Assembly (NCBI GenBank): GCA_964020085.1
Contig: OZ026608.1
Location: 2,400,981 to 2,464,980, forward strand
Source: Micromussa lordhowensis
Taxonomy: Eukaryota > Cnidaria > Anthozoa > Scleractinia > Lobophylliidae
Direction of reading: 5' to 3'
DNA length: 64,000 nt
Shown: positions 45,688 to 57,231 of the stretch, piece by piece
Layout of the letters: each line of letters begins with the position of its first letter
Numbering within the stretch: the stretch's first letter is position 1
Notes under the pieces: generated by a model
Databases searched by the model: none
What the model was told of the DNA's origin: nothing
What the model saw: the letters and a program-made list of their open reading frames with translations, nothing else
Position numbers and translations under genes: made by a program

Positions 45688-46244
45688 GTAATCCAATATT
45701 ATCTTCATTAGATATTATAATCATTTTTCATAATTATTATTGTTGCAATTTGTATGGTTAATTCTCAGGTAGGAAGTGGTGACATGCCCTAGAAAAAAAT
45801 GCCAAAAGGTTTTGGGGTGAAAAGTTGTGCTTTGAAAAAACAAAAGAAAGGAAAAAGAAAAGGAAAAAAAAACAGAGATTGCATTAATCAATTATTAAAT
45901 TAGTGAATGGTCAGTGATTGGGTGATTGTTGAAGAAAAAACCATCGACCCTAATAGATGGCGAGATAGTCAGTGCTCACTCCCGTTGTACCCAGATTTCC
46001 AAATTGGAGATTCCCACCCCATATGCAGTTTCCAGTAATGATATTTTACAGGAGTCCTGAAGACAATTTTTTAAAAATACATTAATGGAGAAGATGTAAA
46101 TTCACATCAGCTGTGGTGTGCACCACACTACCAGTCAATTTGAGTATATTTTTTCTTGATTAGAATAAACAGGAAACTGAATATTAACTTTTATGAAATG
46201 GTAGAGAAATAGTTTCATCTTTCCTGTTTTGTTTTTCTTATCAG
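45688..46244. other. YqaJ-gene intron, no recognised element
   Basis: Contains an A/G-rich run near 45830-45880. No exon was seen. Confidence 0.4.
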
Positions 46245-47448
46245 CTTAATCCCAAATCTGTTGCTCAGTTCAAAGAGTTGTTGAAACGAAATCGTCACAG
46301 GGAAGTGCAGTCAGTCTCATATCAGCCTAGTACAGATCTTCCTGACATTAATGAGTTGAAAAGTCTTCAGACAGCTTGCCCGAGAGCTGCATTTTTTACA
46401 CTGATTCCAAAACTGGACCCAGAAGATACAGATAGTGCATCAGAGGATGAGGATGAGGTAAATTATATTCCAGAACCAATTACCTCACTGCATCAAGAGG
46501 AGTATTCATCTCTTTCAAAGAAAGAGCTTCAAGGCAAGAGCAAGGAAATACTGTTAAAACTCTCTAGAATAACACAAGATCAAATTTTAGAGCTAGAAAA
46601 GCTGACCAGGGAGCAGGCCATTTGCCCTCTCTGGTTTGAACATCGAAGAGGCAGGATAACTGGCAGTATCGCTCATGAATTGTTCAGAAGGAAAGCAACC
46701 ACCCCTCCAGAAAATCTATTGAGAAAAATTATGGGATATGACTCAAAGGATCTAAGCAAAGTAAAGCCAGTAAAATGGGGAACTGACAATGAAGACAAAG
46801 CAAGGGATCAGTATGTCAGGATTAAATCAGAGGAACATGGGGGTTTTGCATGCAGACACTCGGGTTTTCTAATTGATGAGAAGAGGCCATATATTGGAGC
46901 ATCTGCTGATGGCATAGCAACATGTAATTGCTGCAAGCCAAGAGTTCTAGAAATTAAGTGTCCTTACAAATACAAGGATGTTGATCCCATGGAAGCAGCA
47001 AGGATTGACTCTAAGTTATGGAAATCTCAAGACAACTCACCAATACTACACCCAGTTGCAGCTGGAAATACATGTTAATCACCTGTTCGGTGTTGAAGTT
47101 GGTGACTTGTGTGTGTACACAAACAAGTGCATCCATATTGTGGAAGACATCAAGTATGATAAGGACTATGTAGAACAACTCCTAGGAAAATGTGAATCTT
47201 TTTTTCATAGCTATCTCTTGCCAGAGATATTAACAAGGAGCTTGGACAGAATTGATAGTGAAAGTGAAATAGATGAGGAAGGCAGTGCTCAACCTCTATT
47301 TTGTATTTGCAATAGACCAGAATATGGGAAAATGATTGAATGTGACAATGTGTCATGTGACATTGGTTGGTTCCACTTTTCATGTGTTGGTGTTCGTAGA
47401 AAACCCAAAGGTGAATGGTATTGTCCAGAGTGCAAAAGTGATGAATAA

Positions 47449-48333
47449 GTTCATCACAAATTTTGGAACACTTTGATGCCTATAGGGTCATTCAAAAATG
47501 ATGTTATGTCTTTTGAACCTGACTGGAGTAATCAGCATTAAATTCAATATGAAAGAAGTAGTCACCAGATTTAAGGGATATGTGTGAGACCAGTGGCAAT
47601 GACTTGCATACTGACTGCGAGGCTTATAAGGGTAATGTGCAATTATGCACATAAGAATCTTCAAGGAATTTTAAATTCAGGGGAGGGCTTAAATAACGTA
47701 GCATCATGTCTTCAAAGCATTTATAGTTTATAATCTGTTCAAAACTGCTAAACCAAATGCTTCACTTTATTCACATTTTCTCAATGCAAATACAAGAAAT
47801 AACAACTGCCAACAACAAATGACCTTGAAGGGTAACAACAACAATACATTAACAGAGGCTGTCATGGAATCTGGTGATTAATAATTTAGCAACAAGTAAT
47901 GCCCTCTGTTAAATAAGTTATCTTTTCTTGAACACAATAACATTACTTATAAGCAGAAAAGTGATGCAAGACAAACCCAGAAAAATTGGAAGACAGTTTC
48001 GTTCAGATGTTGATGAAAACAGGGGAGGGGTGGATTCCACCTTCCCTACCCCCTGTGAGGGTTAATCAGGGAGGGCTTAATGTAGAGGGCCACCTTTTTG
48101 TAACTGTTGAGATTACTATAGAAAAGCTTTCAAGCCTAGAATTAATTTCAAATGTGGTAATAATTTTTTATCATTCCTGTAAGGTGCTGGGTAGTTTTGG
48201 AGCTTTTGGCAAGATTTTGACATTTAAAAAATATATTTTTCATTCCCTCATCCCTTGCACAATGGAGGAACCAAGCCTGACTATTTAATCACCGAGACCA
48301 TTGTTTTGGCAAAGTCGTTGAATGCACTGATTT
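47449..48333. other. Gap between the convergent YqaJ and transposase genes
   Basis: Non-coding 3' flanks. No hairpin or gene was recognised; open frames at 47986-48288 have no domain. Confidence 0.4.
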
Positions 48334-50527
48334 TTACTTAACTAATTTTGGCTGTAAATTGCTTATTGCAGCTGTTATCATGACAATATTATCTGCATGA
48401 GGTACCAGAGAGAGAGGTAAGATTCCTGCTAGAAGTTTGAAGTTCTTTATCCTCTCCATCATTCTCTCAACATGAATCCTAACTCTGGCAAGTCTACGAG
48501 ACATTTCCACTTGCCTCATGCTTAGCTGTTTCTTCCCTTTCGTGAAGCTTGGGATTGCAAGCCTAGCACCCTGTGAGGCCAACTCCTCTTCTATTAGGAA
48601 CCCTCTATCTGCAAGAACTAGGTCTCCATATTCGAGCAGATTCAAGAATCCTGATTGTTGAGTTATTAGTTTATCTGAAGCTCTACCCCCAAAAGCCTTT
48701 GAGACAAAAGAAATGGCACCACTTGGGGTAATACCGACTAATATTTTAATGGTGTTATGATGCTTATAATTTGACCATGTAAGAGCTCGCAGTGTCAGAT
48801 TACGTGCTCTTTCACAAAATATTTCTGTACAATCAATTATTACCCTGCACTTTGAATATCGTGGTTTGAATAATGATGGTAAAGTACGAGAAACTTCTTC
48901 CTTTGAGGGCCACCTAACTAGAAAAGATAACCTGAAGGCTAATGCTGGCAAACCTTCATTCACCAGTCTTGAAACTAAACCCTCTGAGATGTTAAATCTG
49001 TAAGCTAAATCTTGATTAAGGAGGGCAAGCCTCAGTTTCATGAAAATTAAAAGAAATATGCTACCTTTGGACAACACAGTTGAACATGGCAATACTGATA
49101 GACAAAAATTTAATGCCCAAAGGAAGGTTGCATAGTCAGGAAAGCCTGTAAAAAATTTTGTTTTTTTCGTGGTATTTCCATGTTCAAGGAAATGTTCATC
49201 AAATTTCACACTTTTGAACTCCTCTTTTAGTTTCCTATTCTCTTCCTGAAGCCTGCTGATCTCATCATAGAGCATTTTGATCTCCTTTTTCAGCTCCTGT
49301 ATAGACTTTTCCTTGTCCTCCTGACTGTCACCACTTGGTTCACCATCTATTACCAAAAAGTTATGAATACATTATATGATGAACAACTCAGGGGGAAATA
49401 CTTCTCATTTTTGTTTTGGTGTGGAAAGGTGGCGGGGGTGGGGGCCACAAGCCCGGGGGTGGGGGGTACTTAACAAAGTTTTATATGGGGAGGCTCTGCC
49501 CCAAGGTCTCACCCCTTACCCTTTCATACACCATTTTGGCAGAAAAGGTACCCCTTTTATATACCTTTTATTGAAAAAAGGTACCCCTTTCACATACCTA
49601 TTTTGGGAAGTCTTGTTCTAGTTTTCATGTAGTGCTTAGTAAATGAACTTCTACAACCTTAAGGGGCGTCTGTTCGAAAAATTTTAATTAAAAGGCCCTT
49701 TTATATGCCTCAACTTGTGAAATCCCTACCCTTTTTTATACCTGAAGGCTTAAAAAGGTACCCCTTTCGGGCGGAGCCTCCCCGTATAGGCCATTTTAGG
49801 GAGTACCTCCCCCCACCCCCGGGGGGGCCACAAGGATAACAAACCGGCAAATAATAAGAACTGAACAAAACATTCGCGAGTAATTTACGTACGTGATAAA
49901 ACTAAATCATCCATGGATGATGTCTCTGTTTGGACTGAAGTATTTCCACTGCTTAGTGAAAGATCTAGAAGTGCCTCTGCCCCTTCGAGGAGTTCTTTTC
50001 TATCTTCCTTGGCTTTCTCTTTTATTTCAGACCGCCTAAGGCAACGCAAGTACCTTGCCTTTTTCTTCTGGCAGCGTTCAAAGCATCCTTCCTCCATGTA
50101 ACCCATGACAAGGTTCGGAACATAATCTGGGTCATTCGGATCGTCTGTTGTTTGTCCTTGAAGACAAAGGTTTGACAAAAATGATACAAGCCCGAAAATT
50201 TATACGCTCTACTCTTCGCTGCAATGGCAGTGCCGAAATAGAAAATTACAAAATACACAGAAAATAATGATAGAATGGCAATACCCCAAAACCAAAGTTT
50301 GTTTTAAGACATTTTTCTACTGAAAGAACAAAGCAAAATTGGAACTTACCCGAAAGAAAATGTACACTGCAAACGCGCTCGTGCTCTGAAGGCAACCAGT
50401 TCTTTCGACGAATTGCATTAATCCAAGTTGATCTTTTAGGCTCCCGATCGGGAATCCTAAAAAATGTTATCCCTGATCCTTTTTCAAACCGTCTTGCACA
50501 ATTTATCACGCAACAACTCACTGGCAT
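48334..50527 (-). CDS. THAP-domain DDE transposase (ISL2EU-like, DDE_Tnp_4), 484 aa
   Basis: Minus-strand exons 50527-50350, 50156-49893 and 49346-48334 join in frame. Residues 1-59 form a THAP C2CH zinc finger (C6, C10, C53, H56 in CCVINC and VCSVHF), the DNA-binding part. The middle exon is acidic and charged. Around residues 160-195 a Leu/Lys/Glu coiled coil (IQELKKEIKMLYDEISRL) precedes a helix-turn-helix-like segment (QDLAYRFNISEGLVSRLV). The DDE catalytic acids can be placed as D319 (VIIDCTEIF), D394 (LVLADRGF) and E441 (RIHVERMMERIKNF). The frame is open throughout, so the protein could still be made. It converges with the YqaJ gene. A 0.4-kb MITE lies in its second intron. Confidence 0.85.
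49428..49832. mobile_element. MITE in a transposase intron
   Basis: GGGGCCACAAGCCCGGGGGT(GGGG) and GGTACTTAAC at the left pair roughly with GAGTACCTCCCCCCACCCCC(GGGGGGGCC) at the right. Inner inverted blocks are GGGGAGGCTCTGCCCC / GGGCGGAGCCTCCCC and repeated AAAGGTACCCCTTT. Confidence 0.7.
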
Positions 50528-50716
50528 TGTTCCTGAACAAAAGATCTCACTGACCCATTACTCAACCTGTTGCCTAATGCGCGCTCTCCAAAAGCGTTCT
50601 TTTTGCCAACCACGAACCACAACAACGACACGTGACTAAGCTGGTGACGTCAGCGTGAGTATCGCTATAATTTTCCCTTTATATCTTCATGTTTTCTTGT
50701 TAATTTGTTTTTGCAG
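50528..50716. other. Upstream flank of the THAP transposase gene
   Basis: The right end of the ISL2EU-like element should be here, and CACGTGACTAAGCTGGTGAC lies at about 50630. No TIR matching the left side was found. Confidence 0.3.
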
Positions 50717-50859
50717 TGAGTATGCCATCCGTTTGTTTGGACGATGTTCAGGATTTTTGGATCCTGCTTTGGATACTAGTCCATTAAAAATATCTCATTT
50801 ACAGGGAATTTTCACTATGATTATCACTGCCTGTCTTGAATTGTTATCTCAAACAGAAG
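50717..50859 (+). CDS. Possible single exon of an unrecognised gene
   Basis: TTTGTTTTTGCAG precedes and GTAACC follows an open segment reading EYAIRLFGRCSGFLDPAL and FTMIITACLELLSQTE. The splice signals are reasonable but no family was recognised and no partner exon was found. The inverted-repeat element at 50866 begins right at the donor. Confidence 0.25.
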
Positions 50860-50865
50860 GTAACC

Positions 50866-53575
50866 ACTGACTCCAGGTCCGCGGACCCCCACTAACGGAC
50901 CGGGTCCGCAGACTACCCCTACGGACACCCTCTACGAAACCCCCTCTACGGACCACCCCAAAATAGAATAAAATTAGTACGTAAAGTTTTCACTTACATG
51001 TTGTCTAATAGATTACTCGTGTCGGCGAAATTTCGAACTTTACGGACTTTACGTTGTGCAAATGTAACAGATTTGGGTTCAGGCTGTTACAGAATGTGAC
51101 CTCATACATGTAGTACATAGTGATAATAAGATACCCGGATTTTCTTCCTTCGGGTTCATGTGTTCTGAGTGTGATCTTTTAAATCTTTTAAATCGCATCC
51201 CATCGTTGACAGAAGAGGTGAATTCAACACAGGCTTGGGCGCAAGTTATATCATTTCACATTGCCATTTCCTTTGCTGTGGCTATATAATTATGGGGAGT
51301 TATACAATACTATATAATTACGGGATGCCTCCATGAAGCCTCGAAATTTGTGCTCCATGCCCTCCGCCATTTTTCGACATTTTGTTCAGCCCATTCTCCG
51401 GTGTGTTCGTGAACTAGTTCCAGGCTTCACAATATACAGATACAAACCAGCTTAAACACCTAAAAAGACATCTTCCATAGCCCAGGCATGTTGGCCACCT
51501 TGTGACAATATTTAGGGGGGAAGTTAGGGATTTTTTCCCTGAAAAGTAGGGATTTTTAGGGATAAATGGTTAAAAAGTAGGGCTATTTTAGGGCTTTTAT
51601 TTAGGAAAGAATGAAGAATTCAACTAACCTTTTTACCACTGTTATCCAAACAGAAAGATACTCAAATGAAATACTGGTTAATTTATAGCATTAATGACTT
51701 GGACAGGAAAGGGATCATGGCCTGGTGCATGCTACTGGTGTACACAAGCGCAACACCGTGCGTATGCACAAATTCGCTCTTCAGAGAAAGGCACGGTTTT
51801 GGTGCAACAGCACAGGGTAAAATCAAAAAAGGCACAAATAAGGCACGGTTTAGGCACAGGCAAGACACATTTTTGGCACTCTTTTGAACAGTTTAGGCAC
51901 AGCTTAGGCACAGTTCAGGCACATTTTATGAACAGTCAGGCACGTTTTTGGGACAAGCATCACAATGATTCCTGGGATTCTTTGACCTTATATATCCTAG
52001 CCGGTTACTACAATAGTTCACAGAAGTGGTTAGAGATAGAATAGAGTGCTGTTTAAAATTCATTAGATTGAATAACAAAGATTATTTTTAGGCCTAACAC
52101 AGATAAGTTTAAAGAATACTTTAAGAGCTCTTAAACACGCATCTTTGCCACTATTTTGCACTATTTAGGCATGGTCTGATCGAGCACTTTAAGCACAACC
52201 TTAGGCACAACTTGGGCACAGTTTAGGTACAACTAAAGCACAATTTTGGAACAACTTAGGCACAGCTTAGGCACGTTTTACCCACACAAATAAAAATATG
52301 TTGCACACCTCATGCACAGCCCAGGCACATTTTATGCACAAACTGTTCGTGCCAAGGCACGCTTTAGAAACTGATTTTAGAGCAACCGCATGCCTTGAAG
52401 AATTTTTGCCTTCAAAAAATGCTGTTTTTACCTTGCGAGTTTGGCCATAGTCTAGATGTGGGTTTTCCCTATTTTTAAGAATTACCCAAGGAAGAAAGCT
52501 GAACTTGTGAGTATTTCAAAAATTGGTTTCTTACATGTATCTTCTCAATAACAAAAGGAACTAAAACAAAAACGATATTTTAAATTGTTGTTCAGTTTCC
52601 ATGTAGAAGGATATAACATGACAATCCTGCTGTAAATTGCTATAACTTCCTCATTTTTGGATTGCCTACTGTCCTTGTTTTAAGATAATGAGTACCCATA
52701 AACCCGGCAATGACTTTTGTCGAAAAAGTTAATTAAAAGTGGGTAACTTTAATAAAAACTGAGAGATTCTAAAATGTGCCTAGTGACTCCAAATGTTACG
52801 CGGAGCATTCAAAATGGCCCCGTTTTAGACAACGTTTTTTAAATACTTTCTTTCCTTCATTACCATATGTAGGCAGACATAAACCTTTTCAATGAGAAGA
52901 TATTCACAAACATCAACTTCTTGCCAAATATCAACGTGATCTGATTTTAAACAAGCTCACAAGAGCCAAATTTACAGTATATGATTTTTAGCCGTGTACA
53001 CCAGTAGCGTGCACCAGACCTCATGCACATCGCGTCTTGAAAATGCTTAGCATGGATCAGGTAGGGCCAATGTAGAACCCACGCCGAGCACTTTCAATGA
53101 CATCAGTCGCGCTCAACCATCATAGAAAGGAAAAAAGTAGGGATTTTTAGGGGAAAATAAAAAAAAAGCTGATAAAGTAGGGTTTTTTAGGGCAAGTGAA
53201 AATATTTAGGGATTTTTAGGAATTTTAGGGCCACCAACATGCCTGAATTAGCCAGATTGAGACATGAATGGAAGGTAAGAACTTTCCTTCTTTTTCCCAT
53301 CGGCATCTCCTTACACTGAAAACGGCTTTTAGACATTATTTTGGGGGTTTTAAAAACCCGTTAACCTGTTAACCTGTCACATTTGCACAGTGTATAACGC
53401 TCAAAATGTCAACGACACGAGTAATCTATTAGACTCGATATTAGACAACCCATTAGTGAAATTGTTATTTATTATTTTTATTCTGTTTTGGGGTGGTCTG
53501 TAGAGGGGGTCCATAGGGGTAGTACGTGGAATGGTCTGTAGTGGGGATACGCGAACCGGGGGTCAGTGTTTTCGG
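50866..53575. mobile_element. ~2.7-kb TIR element with nested inverted blocks
   Basis: The ends are inverted: GGTAACCACTGACTCCAGGT(CCGCGGACCCCC) against its diverged inverse ending GGTCAGTGTTTTCGGGTTACC. Inner pairs include TTAGTACGTAAA..., TCTAATAGATTACTCGTGTC / GACACGAGTAATCTATTAGA and TTTGCACAACGT-like / CATTTGCACAGTG. A second symmetrical layer lies inside: GGCATGTTGGCCACC (51487) against GGCCACCAACATGCC (53228), runs of TAGGGATTTTTAGGG on both sides, and GCATGCTACTGGTGTACAC (51729) against GTGTACACCAGTAGCGTGC (52994). No transposase was seen. Confidence 0.7.
51835..52370. repeat. Degenerate TTAGGCACA-type repeat array
   Basis: GGCACA or GGCACG units spaced roughly 9-20 bases apart fill 51835-51945 and 52150-52370, separated by ordinary sequence. 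The composition is low-complexity and non-coding. Confidence 0.6.
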
Positions 53576-54859
53576 GTTACCCACAGAAATTTACTACTCT
53601 TAGATCATGTGTTGTTGTTCAGTCATCTATGGCTGTTTATTTAATTTTGATCTCCCTCTTCTTTATACTTGTTTTCCTTTGAATGTTGGAAGTATGGGAG
53701 ACTATACATAAGCTTAAGTGTTTTATTTGTTTATTCACACATAACTGCCAATCCATCTGAAGGCATCTTCAATAAGAAGATAAAGAGAGACTTTGTATTG
53801 TCATATATGCAATAGTAATAGTAACTAATAGTTGCCCCTTGGAAATTTGATGTTCTTCAAACTAGCTAGCACATTCCCTTCTTCTAGTGGAAAAGATGGC
53901 CTAGATTTTACCTTCATCTGGATCCATGACCGCGAAAATCCAGCTGAAGATCGACGCGGCAGGATCAGAGATGGATGAGACGAGTCCGAGAGGAGATGGT
54001 ACTTAGAATACAAAATGGCGGCTTGACTACACAGCAGGGGGCAGACCGAAGGACACATGGTAGAACAGAGTTCAAGTTGCCACACAACTGGCGACTGGAC
54101 GAAGAATATGTGCCGATGGCGTTATTTCGTGTCGGCCTTATTCGCCGTCACGCACGATGACTATCGTAATAAATGTACCTGTGCTATCAAAATCTGGGTT
54201 TCTTGCTCGTTCAAGTTCAGATCTCAATTCCATGATTTCTATAATGAAAGAAAAGTAGTAAAACTGCATTATGTTGTACCGTTACGTCGATTAAGTACAG
54301 CTAGAGCTATAACGTGAACATTTGATTTAAGGTGGCTCAAAACAGTTTCCAACACTTAGATTTGGATGGGTCATTATAACCATTCTTTATCACTTGATGC
54401 TACAATCATGGCATCAAAAAACTGCCCAATCATTGGTAAACACATTGGTATCATTTTCGTGACACAATAGGTTACCATAGCAACAGGATGACCTCCTAAA
54501 AACACCCTTAACTGCGGCTTTAGGGACTTATAATTCAAAAACGGCACGGTGAAATTCTGCCTACAGATATTGGCTGTAACATCAGAAGCAAATCATATGT
54601 AAAATGATCACGAGGTGATGAAGCTTGATGCTCAACCACTGAACATTGTTTATTGAAGTTTGCCGGTCCCCACTGAGACCCCAATAATTGGGGACACCGA
54701 TAGATAGATAGTCCTTGTATGATCCTAAACAGGGTGCTGGAATAAAGGGTGTCGTCTTACACATAAAAAATGGTTTGAACCCAGGAGTATCAGTAGTTCG
54801 TATACTTAGTGTGATCGTCCGGGTGCATGAGTGTAGTTCTGAAAAGAACTGTTGTTGGT
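53576..54859. other. Non-coding stretch, no gene recognised
   Basis: Short frames on both strands around 53825-54317 have no domain. GATAGATAGATAG is a small microsatellite near 54699. The last ~80 bases (GATCGTCCGGGTGCATGAGT and following) look like the 3' tail of a PLE that includes the hammerhead-like motif. Confidence 0.4.
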
Positions 54860-54902
54860 GACTGACGTTTCGACCACCTGAGCGGAAGTCATCTTCAGAG
54901 TC
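54860..54902 (-). ncRNA. Hammerhead-ribozyme-like motif, isolated PLE tail
   Basis: Minus strand: stem I GACT, core CTGAAGA, one extra T, stem II GAC...GTC, then GAAAC and GTC, closing strand AGTC. The layout equals that at 8251-8284 with a different but still complementary stem I. No GIY-YIG frame adjoins it, so it is a solo tail or a non-autonomous derivative. Confidence 0.5.
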
Positions 54903-55267
54903 AAGGGAATAGTAAGACTCGTGTAAAGTTTGTCAGCAGATTGGTCGGCCTGTTTGAGGTCCGTTTATTGTTAGTCAAATTAAGTCGGTCTGTAACCAGG
55001 AACGGCGGAGTAACGGAATCATGGAATGGTGGAACCAGGGCGGAAAAGGGCCCTGGGCGGAACCGTGGAATCAAGAAACTGTAGAAAATCACCCGAAATC
55101 CTAAAAGATGGAACGGCGGAAAATCACCCCAAATCCAAATCAAGGCAAGTAAAAAGAGAAACTGTGAAGCAAAACCGCTCTAAAAGGCTAACGTTAGAAA
55201 GCAACAGATCTGCGGAAAATTTCGTCCCTTCCCCCCTCCCCCCCCAAAAAAAGGTTAATAATGTTGC
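54903..55267. other. Non-coding stretch
   Basis: GGAAC/GGAATC purine-rich repeats around 55010-55110 and a C run near 55230-55245. Blocks such as AAAATCACCC and AATCCTAAAAG recur in inverse at about 55810-55850. No gene. Confidence 0.4.
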
Positions 55268-55511
55268 TAATGCATACAGCTTTAAACTTGACAATATGTT
55301 CACTTTTAACCCCATGGAACATTTTTGCTTCTTTTATGAAAAGACGCTTTTCCTGATCGTTCTCACTTAATAGTTTCTTGTTTACGACCTTCTCACTATT
55401 TTTTATTCGCAACAAAAACCAAACCAAAGGATCCGCGGCCGATAGCGTCTTCTTTGTCTCGCAACTTCTCCCATTCGAATAGTGGCAAGCCATGACAAAC
55501 CTGAGATTTGT
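55268..55511 (-). pseudogene. Protein-kinase N-lobe fragment with a homopolymer frameshift
   Basis: The minus strand reads FEWEKLRDKEDAIGRGSFGL (glycine-rich loop GRGSFG) and then, after a +1 shift, SEKVVNKKLLSENDQEKRLF, KEAKMF and EHIVKFKAV. The second K of VNKK would be the ATP-binding lysine. The shift falls in a run of six A (plus strand 55399-55404). Restoring one base would reopen the frame, so this may be a real pseudogene or an assembly error. An acceptor-like CTCAG at 55512 has the phase needed to follow the TRADD-N exon ending at 57232. The rest of the kinase was not found. Confidence 0.55.
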
Positions 55512-55983
55512 CTGAGTTACCTTCCCTCTCAGGGAGGGCAATTTAAACGCCATACGCAGTGAAAATTGAGTCGACTATTTGCGATTTGTTTAAGATCTTC
55601 TTCGTCGCAAATTTTATCTGCACGTGGTGGCGTGTTGTCGCTAGCAGTCAAATCTGTCACGTCCTTGACATGTTCCGGCCGCGGCTATAACATGTTATGT
55701 TTCGGTTTACAGTAATCAAGATTTGATTCGATTCCCACGGAAATATATTTCAAGCAACGGTATATTTTGTAAAATACAGCAATTTCACGCCTTTCTGTCT
55801 CTCAGGAGTTTGGGTGATTTTCCACAGTTCCATGATGGCTTTTAGGATTTGGCGCGATTTGTCGTCGCAAATTTTATCGGCACGGCGTGACGGCGTGACA
55901 CAGCCTTTCAAATGGAAATGGATTTTAATATCACTCTAACCTATCAGACCTATGTACACAACCAGAAGATTTTGTCACTTTTA

Positions 55984-56517
55984 AGGGCCCAGTTATATGG
56001 TCTCGTACCCGAGACAACCCTCCCCCGAGCTACCCTGGGCGAGTTAACTTTTCACTGTGTTGTTGAAAACGTCAAACAACCGTTTATATGAATGTCCCCG
56101 AGTTGTCTCGGGGGTCGAGACAACTCGGGTGGACGAGTTGTCTCACCTCGGCAGGTAGGGTAACCCTGGGAGGCGGGACAACTTTTCTTCATGTAAACAC
56201 TTTGGCTCGCTTAACCGGGACAACTCTCGGCGTGGTGAATGTCACGAAATGCGTAGATTTAGGGTTAAAAGCAGAAATTTGTATCAAAGAAGTGACAATT
56301 AACTCGGCAAAACACACTGTGATCGAATGACCGAAGGGAAACTGAAAGAAAGAGGGACATTTGCACATTTGATTATTCAATAAGTGTTACGAATAATTAT
56401 GCAGGGTCAACTTTGACTCGGCCTGTAGGGAAAACGTTTTCACATATCAACGCTTGACAAAGTTGCCTCGGGGGAAGGGTTGTCTCGGGTACCCGAGACC
56501 ATATAACTGGGCCCTTA
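55984..56517. mobile_element. MITE with ~40-bp TIRs
   Basis: TAAGGGCCCAGTTATATGGT, CTCG and TACCCGAGACAACCCT are inverted as AGGGTTGTCTCGGGTA, CCCGAGACC and ATATAACTGGGCCCTTA. The interior is rich in GAGTTGTCTC-type motifs. It lies in the possible intron between the TRADD-N exon and the kinase fragment. Confidence 0.8.
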
Positions 56518-56540
56518 GTTGAAGTATTGTATTGTATTGT

Positions 56541-56693
56541 AGTTTCTGTAGCTCAAAATGAGCGAGCGATTTGGTGGGTTTTACGTTGACTGTTACTACA
56601 CGTTTATATAAGAAGGAGTAGTAACAGTCAACGTAAAACCCACCAAATCGCTCAAAATTCGCCATTTTGAGCCACAGAAACGACAATACACAA
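56541..56693. repeat. Fold-back element
   Basis: GTTTCTGTAGCTCAAAATG, GAGCGATTTGGTGGGTTTTA and CGTTGACTGTTACTAC are inverted with few mismatches around a ~20-base loop. Confidence 0.8.
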
Positions 56694-56850
56694 CAACTGA
56701 GGTAGCTTTACGTTTATTTTGAGCTTTAACATAGACATTACTCGATACAAGTTTACGATATGAAGACCTTCAATATTCCCATACATTTTTTATATTTCGA
56801 ACTTACAAACAGACAACGCCGCTTGTAAGGGCTCCCTGTGTTTGTACTGT

Positions 56851-57000
56851 TCACGTAAGCCAGTTAATGTTGTGGTTTGTCAGTTGATGATGTACAGCAA
56901 TGTGATTGTCTCGTTGCTCGTTTGTGTTCAGTTAGTCTCGTGTTAAGGTTTCTGCCGGTCTCACCAATGTAGGAAGCCTGCTCCCTGTCTAATAGGTATT
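56851..57000 (-). pseudogene. GIY-YIG endonuclease remnant of another retroelement
   Basis: Minus strand reads SYIGETGRNLNTRLTEHKRA and, after a frameshift, NHIAVHHQLTNHNINWLT then a stop. It is GIY-YIG-like but differs in sequence from the copies at 8330 and 63243. Short and frameshifted. Confidence 0.55.
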
Positions 57001-57231
57001 TCAGGTTTTCTGTCACTTAAAGCCAGTGCTAGGCTTTCAAACCCTCAACAGTAGCATTAGCAGTCTCAGAAAAGTCCACTTGAAAGTTTTGCCCGTATAA
57101 TTTAGTTTTCCTACACATACCGATGAAGGTTTTTTAAAGTGAAAAGCAGGAATATGTCTACCCCTAACGGTCAGCTACGATTTACAGTATAAGATAAACT
57201 TAAATATTTATAGTTAGTACTACGCACTCAC

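Larger units (their letters stand above)
32600..47448 (+). pseudogene. SWIM zinc finger / YqaJ exonuclease / PHD finger protein, disrupted
   Basis: Segments: a possible first exon 32600-32606, then 32931-33375, interrupted by a 12-kb transposon, resuming at 45461-45479, then 45561-45687 and 46245-47448. Skipping the insertion and one target duplication restores an open frame. The SWIM finger is split: VHCAHCT lies before the insertion, CMAG after it and VCSHVAAVLF in the next exon (C-x-C ... C-x-H). The YqaJ nuclease core shows LWFEHRRGRITGS, YIGASADG and VLEIKCP, with the catalytic D and E-x-K positions kept. A C-terminal PHD finger (FCICNRP ... WFHFSCVG ... WYCPECK) ends the protein. A 1-base insertion at 47042-47043 shifts the frame just after the nuclease core (N-S-P, then Y-Y-T-Q in the +1 frame). 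YqaJ proteins are lambda-exonuclease-like; a helper role in transposition is inference. Confidence 0.8.
32600..50527. mobile_element. ISL2EU-like DNA transposon (coding extent; true ends not found)
   Basis: A plus-strand SWIM/YqaJ/PHD gene and a minus-strand THAP/DDE transposase gene converge, the two-gene plan I associate with ISL2EU-type elements. The coding extent is about 5.9 kb after subtracting the 12-kb P-type transposon inserted at 33376-45453. The YqaJ gene is broken, so this copy is probably not autonomous now, although its transposase frame is intact. Confidence 0.6.

Noticed and set aside
53825..54317. Three overlapping frames of 60-86 codons
   Set aside because: No domain, no conserved splice signals, low-complexity composition.
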